Positions 36,223 through 45,512 of a DNA stretch of 64,000 bases are shown one piece after another; within the stretch, counting starts at the first letter, position 1, and every line of letters starts with the position of its first letter. The notes beneath the pieces are model-generated. The model was given only the letters and a program-made list of their open reading frames with translations. It made no database searches and was not told the origin of the DNA. This DNA is from Pseudomonadota bacterium (GTDB taxonomy: Bacteria > Vulcanimicrobiota > Vulcanimicrobiia > Eremiobacterales > Eremiobacteraceae): positions 1 through 64,000 of the forward strand of contig JAJPHJ010000013.1 of NCBI GenBank assembly GCA_021325335.1, given 5' to 3'. The position numbers were made by a program, and so were the translations under genes.

Positions 36223-37508
36223 AAGTCCTCGTCGTCGGATCGGGTGCGCGAGAGCACGCGCTCGCCTGGAAGCTCAAGCAGCCCCCAAGCGCGGTGGACA
36301 TCATCGCGGCGCCCGGCAATGCGGGCACCGCGCTTCTCGGCAGAAACGTCGCGCTCGGCGTGACCGCCGCGAATGAACTCGCGCAGCTCGCCGTCAAAGA
36401 ACTGGTGGACCTGGCCGTCATCGGTCCCGAAGCTGCGCTCGCCGCCGGGGTCGCCGATGCCTTGCGTCGCTCCGGCATCGCAACATTCGGGCCGGATCGC
36501 GCCGGCGCGCGGCTCGAGACGAGCAAAGCGTTCGCCAAGCAGTTCATGCGCAGGTACGGCATCCCGACCGCCGCGGCGCGAGAGGCTCACGATCTCAAAC
36601 AGGCGCAGCGGGCGCTGGCGCTCTTCCCCAACGGAGCGGTGCTCAAGGCGGACGGTCTGGCAGCCGGCAAGGGCGTCGTCGTGTGCGCGGAAACCGCCGT
36701 AGCCGAAACGGTGCTTCGGGATTGGTATGCGGAGCGCAATCTTCCAGGCGGTGGGTCGACCATCGTCATCGAGGAGCCGCTGCAAGGCCGCGAGGTATCG
36801 GTCATGGCCCTCGTTGACGGCAAGGGGTACCGCATACTCGCGGCAGCGTGCGACTACAAGCGGGCACAAGACGGCGACAGCGGGCCGAACACCGGCGGCA
36901 TGGGTGCGTACTCGCCCGCTGCGGACGTGCTCGACGAGATGGCGCTCGCAGACATAGCCAAGCAGATCTACGAGCCCGCCATGGAAGGGCTGCGCCGTGA
37001 AGGGATCGACTACCGCGGCTGTTTGTATGCGGGACTGATGCTCACGCAGCGAGGCCCTTCGGTTCTGGAATTCAACGCGCGCTTCGGCGACCCCGAGACC
37101 CAGGTCGTGATGCCACGGCTCGCCGACGACTTGGGCGAACTCTTGTCGGCCGCCGCCACCGGCAGACTTGATGCTGTCTCCACGCCTCGATTTTCCCCGG
37201 ACGCGTGCGTGGGGGTTGTGCTCGCAAGCCCGAGTTATCCACAACGCTCCGAACCGGTCGCGGGTCTCCCCATCGTTCCTTTGCCGGACGGAGCGATCGC
37301 TTTTTGGGGAGGCTCGGCGCTGGCCCGCGGGACCGTCGACGCGGCCGGCGGGCGAGTCGCCACGATCTGCGCGCTCGGCGCCGACATCGCGAGTGCGCGC
37401 CTGCGCGCTTACGAGGGCGTCCGTAGCTACGTCGCCGGCTTGCGACCGGAACAGGCCTTGCGCTACCGTTCCGACATTGGCGAACGGGCGGCGGTCCCGG
37501 TTCGTTGA
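36219..37508 (+). CDS. purD: Phosphoribosylamine-glycine ligase
   Basis: MKVLVVGSGAREHALAWKLKQ...GPEAALAAGVADAL...GPNTGGMGAYSPA...EFNARFGDPETQVVMPRL. Start at 36219 (ATGA overlap) preferred to 36213. Confidence 0.94.
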   Translation: MKVLVVGSGAREHALAWKLKQPPSAVDIIAAPGNAGTALLGRNVALGVTAANELAQLAVKELVDLAVIGPEAALAAGVADALRRSGIATFGPDRAGARLETSKAFAKQFMRRYGIPTAAAREAHDLKQAQRALALFPNGAVLKADGLAAGKGVVVCAETAVAETVLRDWYAERNLPGGGSTIVIEEPLQGREVSVMALVDGKGYRILAAACDYKRAQDGDSGPNTGGMGAYSPAADVLDEMALADIAKQIYEPAMEGLRREGIDYRGCLYAGLMLTQRGPSVLEFNARFGDPETQVVMPRLADDLGELLSAAATGRLDAVSTPRFSPDACVGVVLASPSYPQRSEPVAGLPIVPLPDGAIAFWGGSALARGTVDAAGGRVATICALGADIASARLRAYEGVRSYVAGLRPEQALRYRSDIGERAAVPVR

Positions 37509-37539
37509 CAGTTCGGTGGGATTCAAGTAAGGTTAAATC

Positions 37540-38997
37540 ATGATGCGCAGTGACCGGACGTTGCCGCAGCCGTACCAGCCGAAGCCGGCGGGCAGCGAGG
37601 ACGCCGTGCACGACGCGTGCGGCGTGTGCGGGATTTTCGCACCCGGCGAAGACGTCGCGCGACCGACCTACTTCGCTCTCTATGCGCTCCAGCACCGCGG
37701 CCAAGAGAGTGCCGGCATCGCCGTCTCGGACGGCAACGAGCTGCGGGTTCACAAGCAGATGGGCTTGCTCTCGCAGATCTTCACCGAGGAGATCCTCTCC
37801 ACGCTGCCCGGTTATCTCTCGGTGGGTCACACGCGGTACTCCACGACGGGCTCGTCGGTCGTCTATAACGCCCAGCCGCTGCTCGCGACGAGCGAGCTCG
37901 GCGCATTCGCCTTGGCGCATAACGGCAATCTCGTGAACACGGACGCGTTGCGGCGTCAGCTGGCTGCGACTGCGGCCGACGCTGCCGATTCGGATTCCGA
38001 TGTCATCGCAAAGCTCATCGCGGCGTTCGACCACGGGAATATGGAAGAGCGGATCGTGGAGGTCATGCGTCGCTGCATCGGCGCGTTCTCGATCGTGCTC
38101 GCAACCGAGCGGCAGTTGTTTGGCTTCCGCGATCCGTGGGGGGTGCGGCCATTGTGCGTCGGCCGCTATGGCGATGGGTGGATGCTCGCGTCGGAGTCAT
38201 GCGCGCTCAGCACGGTTGGCGCCGAATTCATCCGCGAGGTGCAGCCGGGCGAGATCGTCATCATCGACGACCGTGGCATGCGCTCGCGGATGGTTCCCAC
38301 CGTCCACAAGCCCGCCAACTGCATCTTCGAATACATCTATTTCTCAAGGCCTGACACAAGCTATGCGGGCCAAGAGCTCTATCTCGCGCGCTACCGGATG
38401 GGTCGCGCGATCGCTCGCGAGCAACCAGTGGACGCCGACGTCGTCATCGGCGTACCCGACAGCGCGACTGCAGCAGCCATCGGATACGCAGACGAGTCAG
38501 GCCTGCCGTACATCGAAGGCCTCATGAAGAACCGCTACATCGGGCGGACTTTCATCTCGCCGGATCAGAGCATGCGCTCTCAGGGCGTGAAGCTCAAATT
38601 CAATCCGCTCGTGGCAAATCTCAAAGGCAAGCGCGTCGTGCTGGTGGACGACTCCATCGTTCGCGGCACCACGACGAGGCAGCTCGTCGCCATGTTGCGA
38701 CGGGCAGGCGCGTCGGAAGTGCACGTGCGGCTGACCTGTCCGCCCATGCGGCACCCCTGCTTTTTAGGCGTGGACACGGCGACCTACGATCAGCTGATCG
38801 CGGCAAACCTGAGCGTGCCCGAGATCCGTGCAGCCATCAATGCGGATTCGCTCGGCTACTTGAGCGAAGAAGGTCTTGTGGGCGCCACCAGCCGGCCACG
38901 CAGCGACTTCTGCATGGGGTGCTTCACGGGCCGCTATCCCGCAGGCATTCACGAAGAGCTTACCGGAAAAGTCCGCGAACCCCAACCCGTCGTGTAG
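37540..38997 (+). CDS. purF: Amidophosphoribosyltransferase
   Basis: DACGVCGIFAPGEDVARPTYFALYALQHRGQESAGIAVSDG...GHTRYSTTGSSVVYNAQP...VVLVDDSIVRGTTTRQLVAMLR. Confidence 0.95.
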   Translation: MMRSDRTLPQPYQPKPAGSEDAVHDACGVCGIFAPGEDVARPTYFALYALQHRGQESAGIAVSDGNELRVHKQMGLLSQIFTEEILSTLPGYLSVGHTRYSTTGSSVVYNAQPLLATSELGAFALAHNGNLVNTDALRRQLAATAADAADSDSDVIAKLIAAFDHGNMEERIVEVMRRCIGAFSIVLATERQLFGFRDPWGVRPLCVGRYGDGWMLASESCALSTVGAEFIREVQPGEIVIIDDRGMRSRMVPTVHKPANCIFEYIYFSRPDTSYAGQELYLARYRMGRAIAREQPVDADVVIGVPDSATAAAIGYADESGLPYIEGLMKNRYIGRTFISPDQSMRSQGVKLKFNPLVANLKGKRVVLVDDSIVRGTTTRQLVAMLRRAGASEVHVRLTCPPMRHPCFLGVDTATYDQLIAANLSVPEIRAAINADSLGYLSEEGLVGATSRPRSDFCMGCFTGRYPAGIHEELTGKVREPQPVV

Positions 38998-39017
38998 CGT
39001 CGGCAAATTCATTTGCC
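38994..39017. repeat. REP-like hairpin, single copy, GTAG head overlapping purF stop codon
   Basis: GTAGCGTC-GGCAAAT TC ATTTGCC; 7-bp stem. Confidence 0.65.
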
Positions 39018-39040
39018 CACAAATGAAGATTGGAGATACG

Positions 39041-39601
39041 ATGATTCTTCGGACCACTCTCACGCTTGTCGCCCTCGTGGCTCTCTTGTCCCCCGCCGTT
39101 GCCCGCACCATCGCCGTGCCCTCGGGCACGGTGATCTACGCGACCTCGAACAACTCCATAAGCTCGAAGAGCGCCTATCAAGGCGAGAGCTTCTCGTTCA
39201 CGGTCCGGGCGCCGTACCCGAACGGCGATTCGGGCTTTGCCGGCGCGAGGCTCTGGGCTCGCGTGGTGCAAGCGCGCAAGGCTGGACAGGGAACGAAACC
39301 CTTGCTGAGTTTCATCATCGACAAGATCACCATGGTCAACGGTTCGTCAAGTCCGATCTATGCGAATCTCGTGTCGGTCGAAGAGAACACGAAGAGCAAC
39401 ATCGGCACGGTGGCGATCGGCGCCGTCGCTGGGATGATCGCTGGGAACATCCTCGGCAAATGGCTTGGCACGAACATCGGCGGAGCCGTGGGCTTGACCG
39501 CAGGCACGCTCTACGCGCTGAACAGCAAGACCGACGTGACCATTCCCGAGAACGGTCAGGCCAAGTTCACGCTCACGCAACGTCTCACGGTCACCCGCTA
39601 G
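39041..39601 (+). CDS. Secreted protein of unknown function with glycine-rich helix
   Basis: Signal peptide MILRTTLTLVALVALLSPAVA; Gly-zipper GTVAIGAVAGMIAGNILGKWLGTNIGGAVGLTAG; SD GGAG 6 nt upstream of ATG. Confidence 0.65.
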   Translation: MILRTTLTLVALVALLSPAVARTIAVPSGTVIYATSNNSISSKSAYQGESFSFTVRAPYPNGDSGFAGARLWARVVQARKAGQGTKPLLSFIIDKITMVNGSSSPIYANLVSVEENTKSNIGTVAIGAVAGMIAGNILGKWLGTNIGGAVGLTAGTLYALNSKTDVTIPENGQAKFTLTQRLTVTR

Positions 39602-39608
39602 CTCTAAT

Positions 39609-39696
39609 GGAGCGGCGCGAATTTATTCGCGCCAATGATCTAGCGGGCGCGAATTTATTCGCGCCAATAATGTAGCGGCGCGAATTTATTCGCGCC
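39609..39696. repeat. Array of three REP-like hairpins (heads GGAG, CTAG, GTAG)
   Basis: Three identical stems GGCGCGAATTTATTCGCGCC at 39614-39633, 39646-39665 and 39677-39696, filling the convergent gap between 39601 and pepA. Confidence 0.9.
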
Positions 39697-41247
39697 CTAA
39701 GGTTTGGGCGTCAGGCGCTCGTAGGCGGCATCGTCGGCTTTGTTGTGGAGCGAAGCATGCGCGAAGAGCTCCGCGAGCCGGGCCAGCGGCCGGACGCCGA
39801 CGGCGGTCGGACCCTTCACGAGATGTCCGAGATCTTTGTCCGTCCACGACGAGCCGGCGATGTCCAAATGGATCCAAGGCGCCGTGTCGACGTACTCTTT
39901 GAGGAACATCGCTCCGTAAATCGTGCCTGCCTGCCTTCCGCCTGAGTTCTTCATATCGGCGATATTGCTCTTGATGAGCTCCGCATATTCGGGGAACAGG
40001 GGAAGCTCCCAATATCGCTCTCCGTACGGCGCGCTCGCTTGATGGAAAAGATCGACGAATTGGCGGTCGTTCGACATGACTGCCGTCGAGACGTTGCCGA
40101 GCGCGATGACGGCAGCACCGGTCAAGGTCGCGATGTCCACTAGGTGCGTGGCTCCGAGCTTGCGCGCGTAGCACAATCCGTCGGCGAGCACGAGCCTGCC
40201 TTCGGCGTCGGTGTTCGTGATCTCGATCGATTTGCCGTTCATGGCGCGCACCACGTCGCCCGGCTTCGTGGCCTTGCTCGAGGGCATGTTGTCGGTCGCC
40301 ATGACGATGCCGATCACGTTGGTCTTCGGCTTGAGCTGCGCGATGGCCGCCATCGCTCCGATGACGGCAGCGCCCCCCGCCATGTCGCCTTTCATCGCGT
40401 CCATGTCGAGCGCGGGCTTCAGCGAAATGCCGCCCGTGTCGAACGTGATACCTTTGCCGACGAGGCCCAGCGTGTGCTTCGCGTTCTTGTCACCGCGATA
40501 TTCGAGGACGATCACCTTGGGAGGTTGATCGGCGCCGGCGGCGACCGAGAGCATGGACCCCATCCCCAAGCGTTTCATCTCCGCGCGGTCCAATACCGAG
40601 ATCTTCAAGCCGTGCTGGCGCGCGAGCTCCGCCGCTCTCTTCGCAAGGTGCGTCGGCGTCATGTCGTTCGATGGAAGATTCACCATCTCGCGAACGATGT
40701 TCGAAGCTTCGCCGAGAATCATGCCCCGCGACACCGCGCGATCGTGCTCTTTTACCGCGGCGGGCGTTCCGACCACGAAAGTGATACTGGCAAGGTCAGA
40801 CGGTTTGCCGTTGCGGTTGCTGCGGTACGGAGCGGCGTCGAAGGTGGCCATAAGCGCGCCCTCGGCGGCGTTCTCCAAGACGTTGTCGGTGGAGAACGGG
40901 ATCGGCTCCGGGATCTGGATCGCGAGGTTGGGCAGCTTGCGCGCCGCCGCTGCTCGCACCGCAAGGCCGGCGTAGCGAGCGAAGGTCGCCGGATGCAAGC
41001 CGGCACGCGATCCAATCCCGACGACGATAACCCGTTTTGCACCGACGCGCGTATTGCCCGGCACGACCGTGACTTCGCCGTCGCGGCCGCGGAGTTCGCC
41101 GCGCTTGCGCATGTCGCTCAGGACGGCGCCAAGCGCGCGATCGACTGCCACAAACCCCGAGCTCGGATTGCCGTCTGAGAACAGCGCGACGGCAAGCGCA
41201 TCGGTTTTGACCCGGCTCGATTGAGCCGCGCGAACATTCAGCTTCAT
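39697..41247 (-). CDS. pepA: Leucyl aminopeptidase (M17)
   Basis: VGKGITFDTGGISLKPALDMDAMKGDMAGGAAVIGAM...NTDAEGRLVLADGLCYA...TLTGAAVIALG. Confidence 0.94.
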   Translation of the reverse strand: MKLNVRAAQSSRVKTDALAVALFSDGNPSSGFVAVDRALGAVLSDMRKRGELRGRDGEVTVVPGNTRVGAKRVIVVGIGSRAGLHPATFARYAGLAVRAAAARKLPNLAIQIPEPIPFSTDNVLENAAEGALMATFDAAPYRSNRNGKPSDLASITFVVGTPAAVKEHDRAVSRGMILGEASNIVREMVNLPSNDMTPTHLAKRAAELARQHGLKISVLDRAEMKRLGMGSMLSVAAGADQPPKVIVLEYRGDKNAKHTLGLVGKGITFDTGGISLKPALDMDAMKGDMAGGAAVIGAMAAIAQLKPKTNVIGIVMATDNMPSSKATKPGDVVRAMNGKSIEITNTDAEGRLVLADGLCYARKLGATHLVDIATLTGAAVIALGNVSTAVMSNDRQFVDLFHQASAPYGERYWELPLFPEYAELIKSNIADMKNSGGRQAGTIYGAMFLKEYVDTAPWIHLDIAGSSWTDKDLGHLVKGPTAVGVRPLARLAELFAHASLHNKADDAAYERLTPKP

Positions 41248-41329
41248 TCGCGGGTGATTATACAAACCCGACAGACCGACCTTGGCGCCGGCATAGGGAG
41301 GCTTCGCGCATGCGACAAACGACGGGTCT

Positions 41330-42400
41330 ATGAGGGAGGATGCATACGGCGCTGCCGGTGTGGACATCGATGCAGCGAACGAAGCGGTCGAACGCTATCG
41401 CTCGCTGCTCGAGGAGCAGCGCGACCAGCGTGTGCTGCGCGGCATCGGCGGATTCTCCGGCTGTTTCTCGTTCGAGGGATATCGCGAACCCGTGCTCGTC
41501 GCGAGCACCGATGGGATCGGCACCAAGGTCATCGTCGCCGCGCAACTCGGAAGGTACGACGGCGTCGGCGCGGACCTCGTCAACCACTGCATCAACGATG
41601 TGCTCTGCGCCAACGCGCAGCCGCTTTTCTTCTTGGATTACCTTGCTATGGGCAAGCTCGATGCCGACGCGGCGGCAGCCATCGTCGCCAGCATCGCGGC
41701 AGCGTGCAGACGGTATGACGTGGCCCTGCTCGGAGGCGAAACGGCGGAGATGCCGGGCGTGTACACGCCGCCCCAATTCGATCTGGCCGGCACGCTCGTG
41801 GGAGCGGTCGAGCGGTCCGATCTCATCGATCTTACGGCAGTGATACCGGGCGACGTCATCCTCGGGCTGCCCGCCAACGGGCTGCACACCAACGGGTACT
41901 CGCTCGCCCGTCGCGTGATTGCGCGTGACTCGTGGCATGAGCCCGTGGCGCTTGACGCGTCGGAAACGATCGCCGATGCGCTGCTCGAAGTCCATCCCTG
42001 CTACCTGGAAACCGTGCGAGATCTGCAACGCTCGGGGATCGCGATCAAGAGCGTGGCGCACATCACGGGCGGCGGCGTGATGGATAACGTACCCCGAGCG
42101 CTACCCGAACATCTCGCGGCTCGATTCGATGCCTCGACCTGGCACGTACCGCCGATCGTTGCGCTCGTCGCGCGGCGGGCACGGCTAACGGACGATGAGG
42201 CGTATCGGACGCTCAACATGGGCGTCGGTTTTTGTTGCATCGTCAGCGCCGCCGACGGACCGCGGGCGATCGCAATCGCAAACGCGTCTCTCGCGACGCA
42301 TCCGGTTCCGCACGCAGCGGGCGCCGCCGCTCTGATCGGCGAGGTCGAGCCCGCACACCCATGTGGCCCTCGGGTGATCGTCGCCAACGCGTTCCGATGA
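41330..42400 (+). CDS. purM: Phosphoribosylformylglycinamidine cyclo-ligase
   Basis: VLVASTDGIGTKVIVAAQLGRYDGVGADLVNHCINDVL...LLGGETAEMPGVY...GLPANGLHTNGYSL...HITGGGVMDNVPRAL. Confidence 0.95.
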   Translation: MREDAYGAAGVDIDAANEAVERYRSLLEEQRDQRVLRGIGGFSGCFSFEGYREPVLVASTDGIGTKVIVAAQLGRYDGVGADLVNHCINDVLCANAQPLFFLDYLAMGKLDADAAAAIVASIAAACRRYDVALLGGETAEMPGVYTPPQFDLAGTLVGAVERSDLIDLTAVIPGDVILGLPANGLHTNGYSLARRVIARDSWHEPVALDASETIADALLEVHPCYLETVRDLQRSGIAIKSVAHITGGGVMDNVPRALPEHLAARFDASTWHVPPIVALVARRARLTDDEAYRTLNMGVGFCCIVSAADGPRAIAIANASLATHPVPHAAGAAALIGEVEPAHPCGPRVIVANAFR

Positions 42401-43062
42401 ACGCGCACGTGCATTCCAAAGAGCAGGCACGCGTTGCCGCCGCAATCCTCGCGTCCGGGAACGGATCCAACCTCGATGCGGTCATCGCGGCCCAGCGAGC
42501 GGGACTCTTGCCCATCGATATCCGACTCGTCGTTTCGAACAACAAAGATGCGCTCGCGCTTGAGCGGGCCGTACGCGCAGGAATCCCCGCGCGCTTGCTC
42601 GTCTACGAGAAGGGTCGCGAAGACCGCAGCGCGTATGCACGGCGCCTGGCGGCGCTCATCAAGGAGAGCGGCGCGACCTTGGTGCTTCTGCTCGGCTGGA
42701 TGCACGTGCTGGCCCCGGAATTTTTGGACTCGGGTTTCGAGGGCGTGCTCAATTTGCACCCCGCCTACCTCCCGGAAGACCCCGGCGCGGATGCGGTTGA
42801 CTTCCCTGACGGCGTGCGCACGCCCGTATTTCGCGGCGCACACGCGCTGCGTGACGCGCTTGCCGCGGGCGTGCCGTGCACGGGCGCGAGCCTGATGCAA
42901 ATCACTTCTCAAGTGGACCGGGGCCCCGTGCTCGCGCGAAAACCGATGCGACTCGAGCCTGGCGAGAATGAGGCCACGGCGCTCGAGCGGTTGCATGCGC
43001 TCGAGCGAGACGTCGTCCGCGAAGGGCTGCTCCGCTGGCTCAAAGAGCGCGAGACTTCATGA
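42397..43062 (+). CDS. purN: Phosphoribosylglycinamide formyltransferase
   Basis: AAILASGNGSNLDAVI...VLLLGWMHVLAPEFLD...VLNLHPAYLP...VPCTGASLMQITSQVDRGPVL; ATGA overlaps both ends. Confidence 0.93.
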   Translation: MNAHVHSKEQARVAAAILASGNGSNLDAVIAAQRAGLLPIDIRLVVSNNKDALALERAVRAGIPARLLVYEKGREDRSAYARRLAALIKESGATLVLLLGWMHVLAPEFLDSGFEGVLNLHPAYLPEDPGADAVDFPDGVRTPVFRGAHALRDALAAGVPCTGASLMQITSQVDRGPVLARKPMRLEPGENEATALERLHALERDVVREGLLRWLKERETS

Positions 43063-44483
43063 GCGCATTCCGAAGGACGAAGATCGTGGCCACGCTCGGA
43101 CCATCGTCGTGCGAGCCGCCGATAGTGGCGCGGCTGGTCGAAGCGGGCGTCAACGTCTTTCGTATCAACATGTCGCACGCGACGCACGAACAGTGCCGGC
43201 AATGGACGCAGTCCGTGCGTGAGGCGGAGCGCCGAGAACAAACGGTCATCGCCGTGCTTGCAGACTTGCAAGGCCCGAAGCTGCGCATCGGCGAGCTCGA
43301 GGGCCACAGGCCGGTGCACTTGACCGCAGGCAAACCCTTTGAGATCACGACCGCGCACGTCGTGGGCAACGCGCAGCGCGCCGCCACGACCTACACAGCC
43401 CTGCCGCAAGACGTGAAGCCGGGCGACCGGATCTTGCTCGACGACGGCCGGATCGAGCTGCAGGTGATGTCCACCTCGGGAACCGTCGTGACCACGACCG
43501 TCGTCAACGGAGGCGAGCTCGGCGAGCACAAGGGGATGAACCTGCCTGGAGTGCACGTGTCGTCGCCCTCGCTCACGGAGAAAGATCGCGAGGACCTGGT
43601 CGCGGCGGTGGCCGCGGGCGTCGACTTCATCGCGCTCTCGTTCGTCCGGAGCGCGGCCGACGTGCGCGATGCCAAAGCGGCGATGAAGGCGGCGGGCGCC
43701 GCCACGCCGGTCGTCGCCAAGATCGAAAAACCCGAGGCGATCGATGCCCTCGAGGAGATCCTCGACGTGGCCGACGCCGTCATGGTCGCCCGCGGGGACC
43801 TGGGGGTTGAGATGGCGCCCGAACGCGTTCCCACGTTGCAAAAGCAGATCATCCAGCGGGCTCGAGCGCACATGATCCCGGTCATCACGGCGACTCAGAT
43901 GCTCGAGTCCATGATGCACAACCCTCGTCCGACGCGGGCGGAGGCGTCCGACGTCGCCAACGCCATCATCGACGGCACCGACGCCATCATGCTCTCCGGC
44001 GAAACGGCTGCGGGAGAGTATCCGATCGAATCCGTGGCGACGATGAACCGCATCGCGCTCGAGGTCGAGCACAGCTTCCCGCCGTTGCGCGACCGGCGGC
44101 GGACGAGCGTGACCAATGATTCGCAAGCGATCTCGCAAGCCGCCATCTCGATCACGGAGTCCATAGACGTCAAAGCGATCGCCGCCTTCACGCGCACTGG
44201 TTTTTCCGCGCGCATCGTGAGCAAGGACCGCCCGAGGGTGCCGGTCTATGCCTTTGTGCCGGATAGCACGATCGCGCGGCGTCTCATGCTCGATTGGGCG
44301 ATCCAACCACGCGTGCTGGATTTCGGCAAGACCACCGACGAGATGATCGCCGTCGTCGAAGAAGAGCTGCTCAGCCTCAACGCGGTCGAACGTGGCCAGG
44401 CAGTCGTGCTCGTCGGGGGCACGCCGCTCGGCGTCGCGGGGCGCACGAACCTCTTGAAGATCATGCGCCCCGGAGAATCCTAA
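43059..44483 (+). CDS. pyk: Pyruvate kinase
   Basis: RRTKIVATLGPSSCEPPIVARLVEAGVNVFRINMSHATHE...MVARGDLGVEMAPERVPTLQKQII...TATQMLESMMHNPRPTRAEASDVANAIIDGTDAIMLSGETAAGEYP. Confidence 0.96.
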   Translation: MSAFRRTKIVATLGPSSCEPPIVARLVEAGVNVFRINMSHATHEQCRQWTQSVREAERREQTVIAVLADLQGPKLRIGELEGHRPVHLTAGKPFEITTAHVVGNAQRAATTYTALPQDVKPGDRILLDDGRIELQVMSTSGTVVTTTVVNGGELGEHKGMNLPGVHVSSPSLTEKDREDLVAAVAAGVDFIALSFVRSAADVRDAKAAMKAAGAATPVVAKIEKPEAIDALEEILDVADAVMVARGDLGVEMAPERVPTLQKQIIQRARAHMIPVITATQMLESMMHNPRPTRAEASDVANAIIDGTDAIMLSGETAAGEYPIESVATMNRIALEVEHSFPPLRDRRRTSVTNDSQAISQAAISITESIDVKAIAAFTRTGFSARIVSKDRPRVPVYAFVPDSTIARRLMLDWAIQPRVLDFGKTTDEMIAVVEEELLSLNAVERGQAVVLVGGTPLGVAGRTNLLKIMRPGES

Positions 44484-44495
44484 GAATCGCGCAAA

Positions 44496-45512
44496 TTACC
44501 ACGCGAAATTTGGATCGACGAGCAACTCGTTGGGCTTGACGCGCGCCACATCTCCCCGATAGAACGCCGCCGCTGCGATCATAGCTGCGTTGTCGGTGCA
44601 ATATGCAAGCGGCGGAACGAGTACGCGGATGCCGAGCGCGCTCGCTCGCGCGCGCAGCTCGTGGCGCAGCGACGAGTTCGCGGCCACGCCGCCGGCGAGC
44701 GCGATCGTCGTTTGCCCAAGATCCTTCGCGGCCGCGAGCGTCTTGTCGCACAGCGCATCCACGACCGCCGCCTGGAAACTCGCCGCGATGTCGGCAAGCC
44801 TGGCCGTGCGGTCTTCTGGATGCGCCTCGAGGTGGTAGCGAACCGCCGTCTTGAGGCCGGAAAAGCTGAACGAGAACGAGCGCTCGCGGTGCAATCCGCG
44901 TGGGAAGTCGAAGGCCTTCGGATCGCCCGATTGCGCAAGGCGATCGATCGCCGGGCCGCCGGGGAAACCAAGTCCAAGCAGCCGCGCGACTTTGTCGTAC
45001 GCCTCGCCCGCTGCGTCGTCAAGCGTTCTCCCGATGACTCGGTGTCGGTCCGGCGCCTCGACGAAGATAAGATCGGTGTGACCTCCCGACACCACAAGAC
45101 ACAGGAAAGGAGCAGCGGGGAGTGCTTTTGACGGATCGTGCGGGTCTTCAAGATAGTTGGCGAAGAGATGGCCATGCAGATGGTTGACGGCAAAGGCGGG
45201 AAGGTCGCGCGCGAGCGCAAGCGCCTGCGCCGCTGCGACGCCCACCACCAAGCTTCCGGGCAGGCCGGGGCCGCACGTCACGGCCACTCCGTCGATATCG
45301 ACAAAAGTGCGCCCGGCTTGGCGCAAGGCCAAGTCGATGACCGCGTTGATCGTCTCCGCGTGCTTGCGGCTTGCGATCTCGGGAACGATGCCCCCGTACA
45401 CGCGATGAAACTCGTCCTGGCTCGCGAGCACATTGCTTTCGACCGAGCGCCCGTCGACGACGACGGCAGCGGCGGTGTCGTCGCAGGAGGTCTCAATCCC
45501 CAAGAGGCGCAT
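44496..45512 (-). CDS. tsaD: tRNA N6-adenosine threonylcarbamoyltransferase
   Basis: MRLLGIETSCDDTAAAVV...VVPEIASRKHAE-type motif, AVNHLHGHLFANYL, VVSGGHTDLI, ALAGGVAANSSLR; ATGA overlap with thrS. Confidence 0.95.
   Translation of the reverse strand: MRLLGIETSCDDTAAAVVVDGRSVESNVLASQDEFHRVYGGIVPEIASRKHAETINAVIDLALRQAGRTFVDIDGVAVTCGPGLPGSLVVGVAAAQALALARDLPAFAVNHLHGHLFANYLEDPHDPSKALPAAPFLCLVVSGGHTDLIFVEAPDRHRVIGRTLDDAAGEAYDKVARLLGLGFPGGPAIDRLAQSGDPKAFDFPRGLHRERSFSFSFSGLKTAVRYHLEAHPEDRTARLADIAASFQAAVVDALCDKTLAAAKDLGQTTIALAGGVAANSSLRHELRARASALGIRVLVPPLAYCTDNAAMIAAAAFYRGDVARVKPNELLVDPNFAW

Noticed and set aside
42909-44306. 465-aa antisense ORF opposite pyk
   Set aside because: The sense strand is unambiguous pyruvate kinase; the antisense product has the compositional bias of an artefact.
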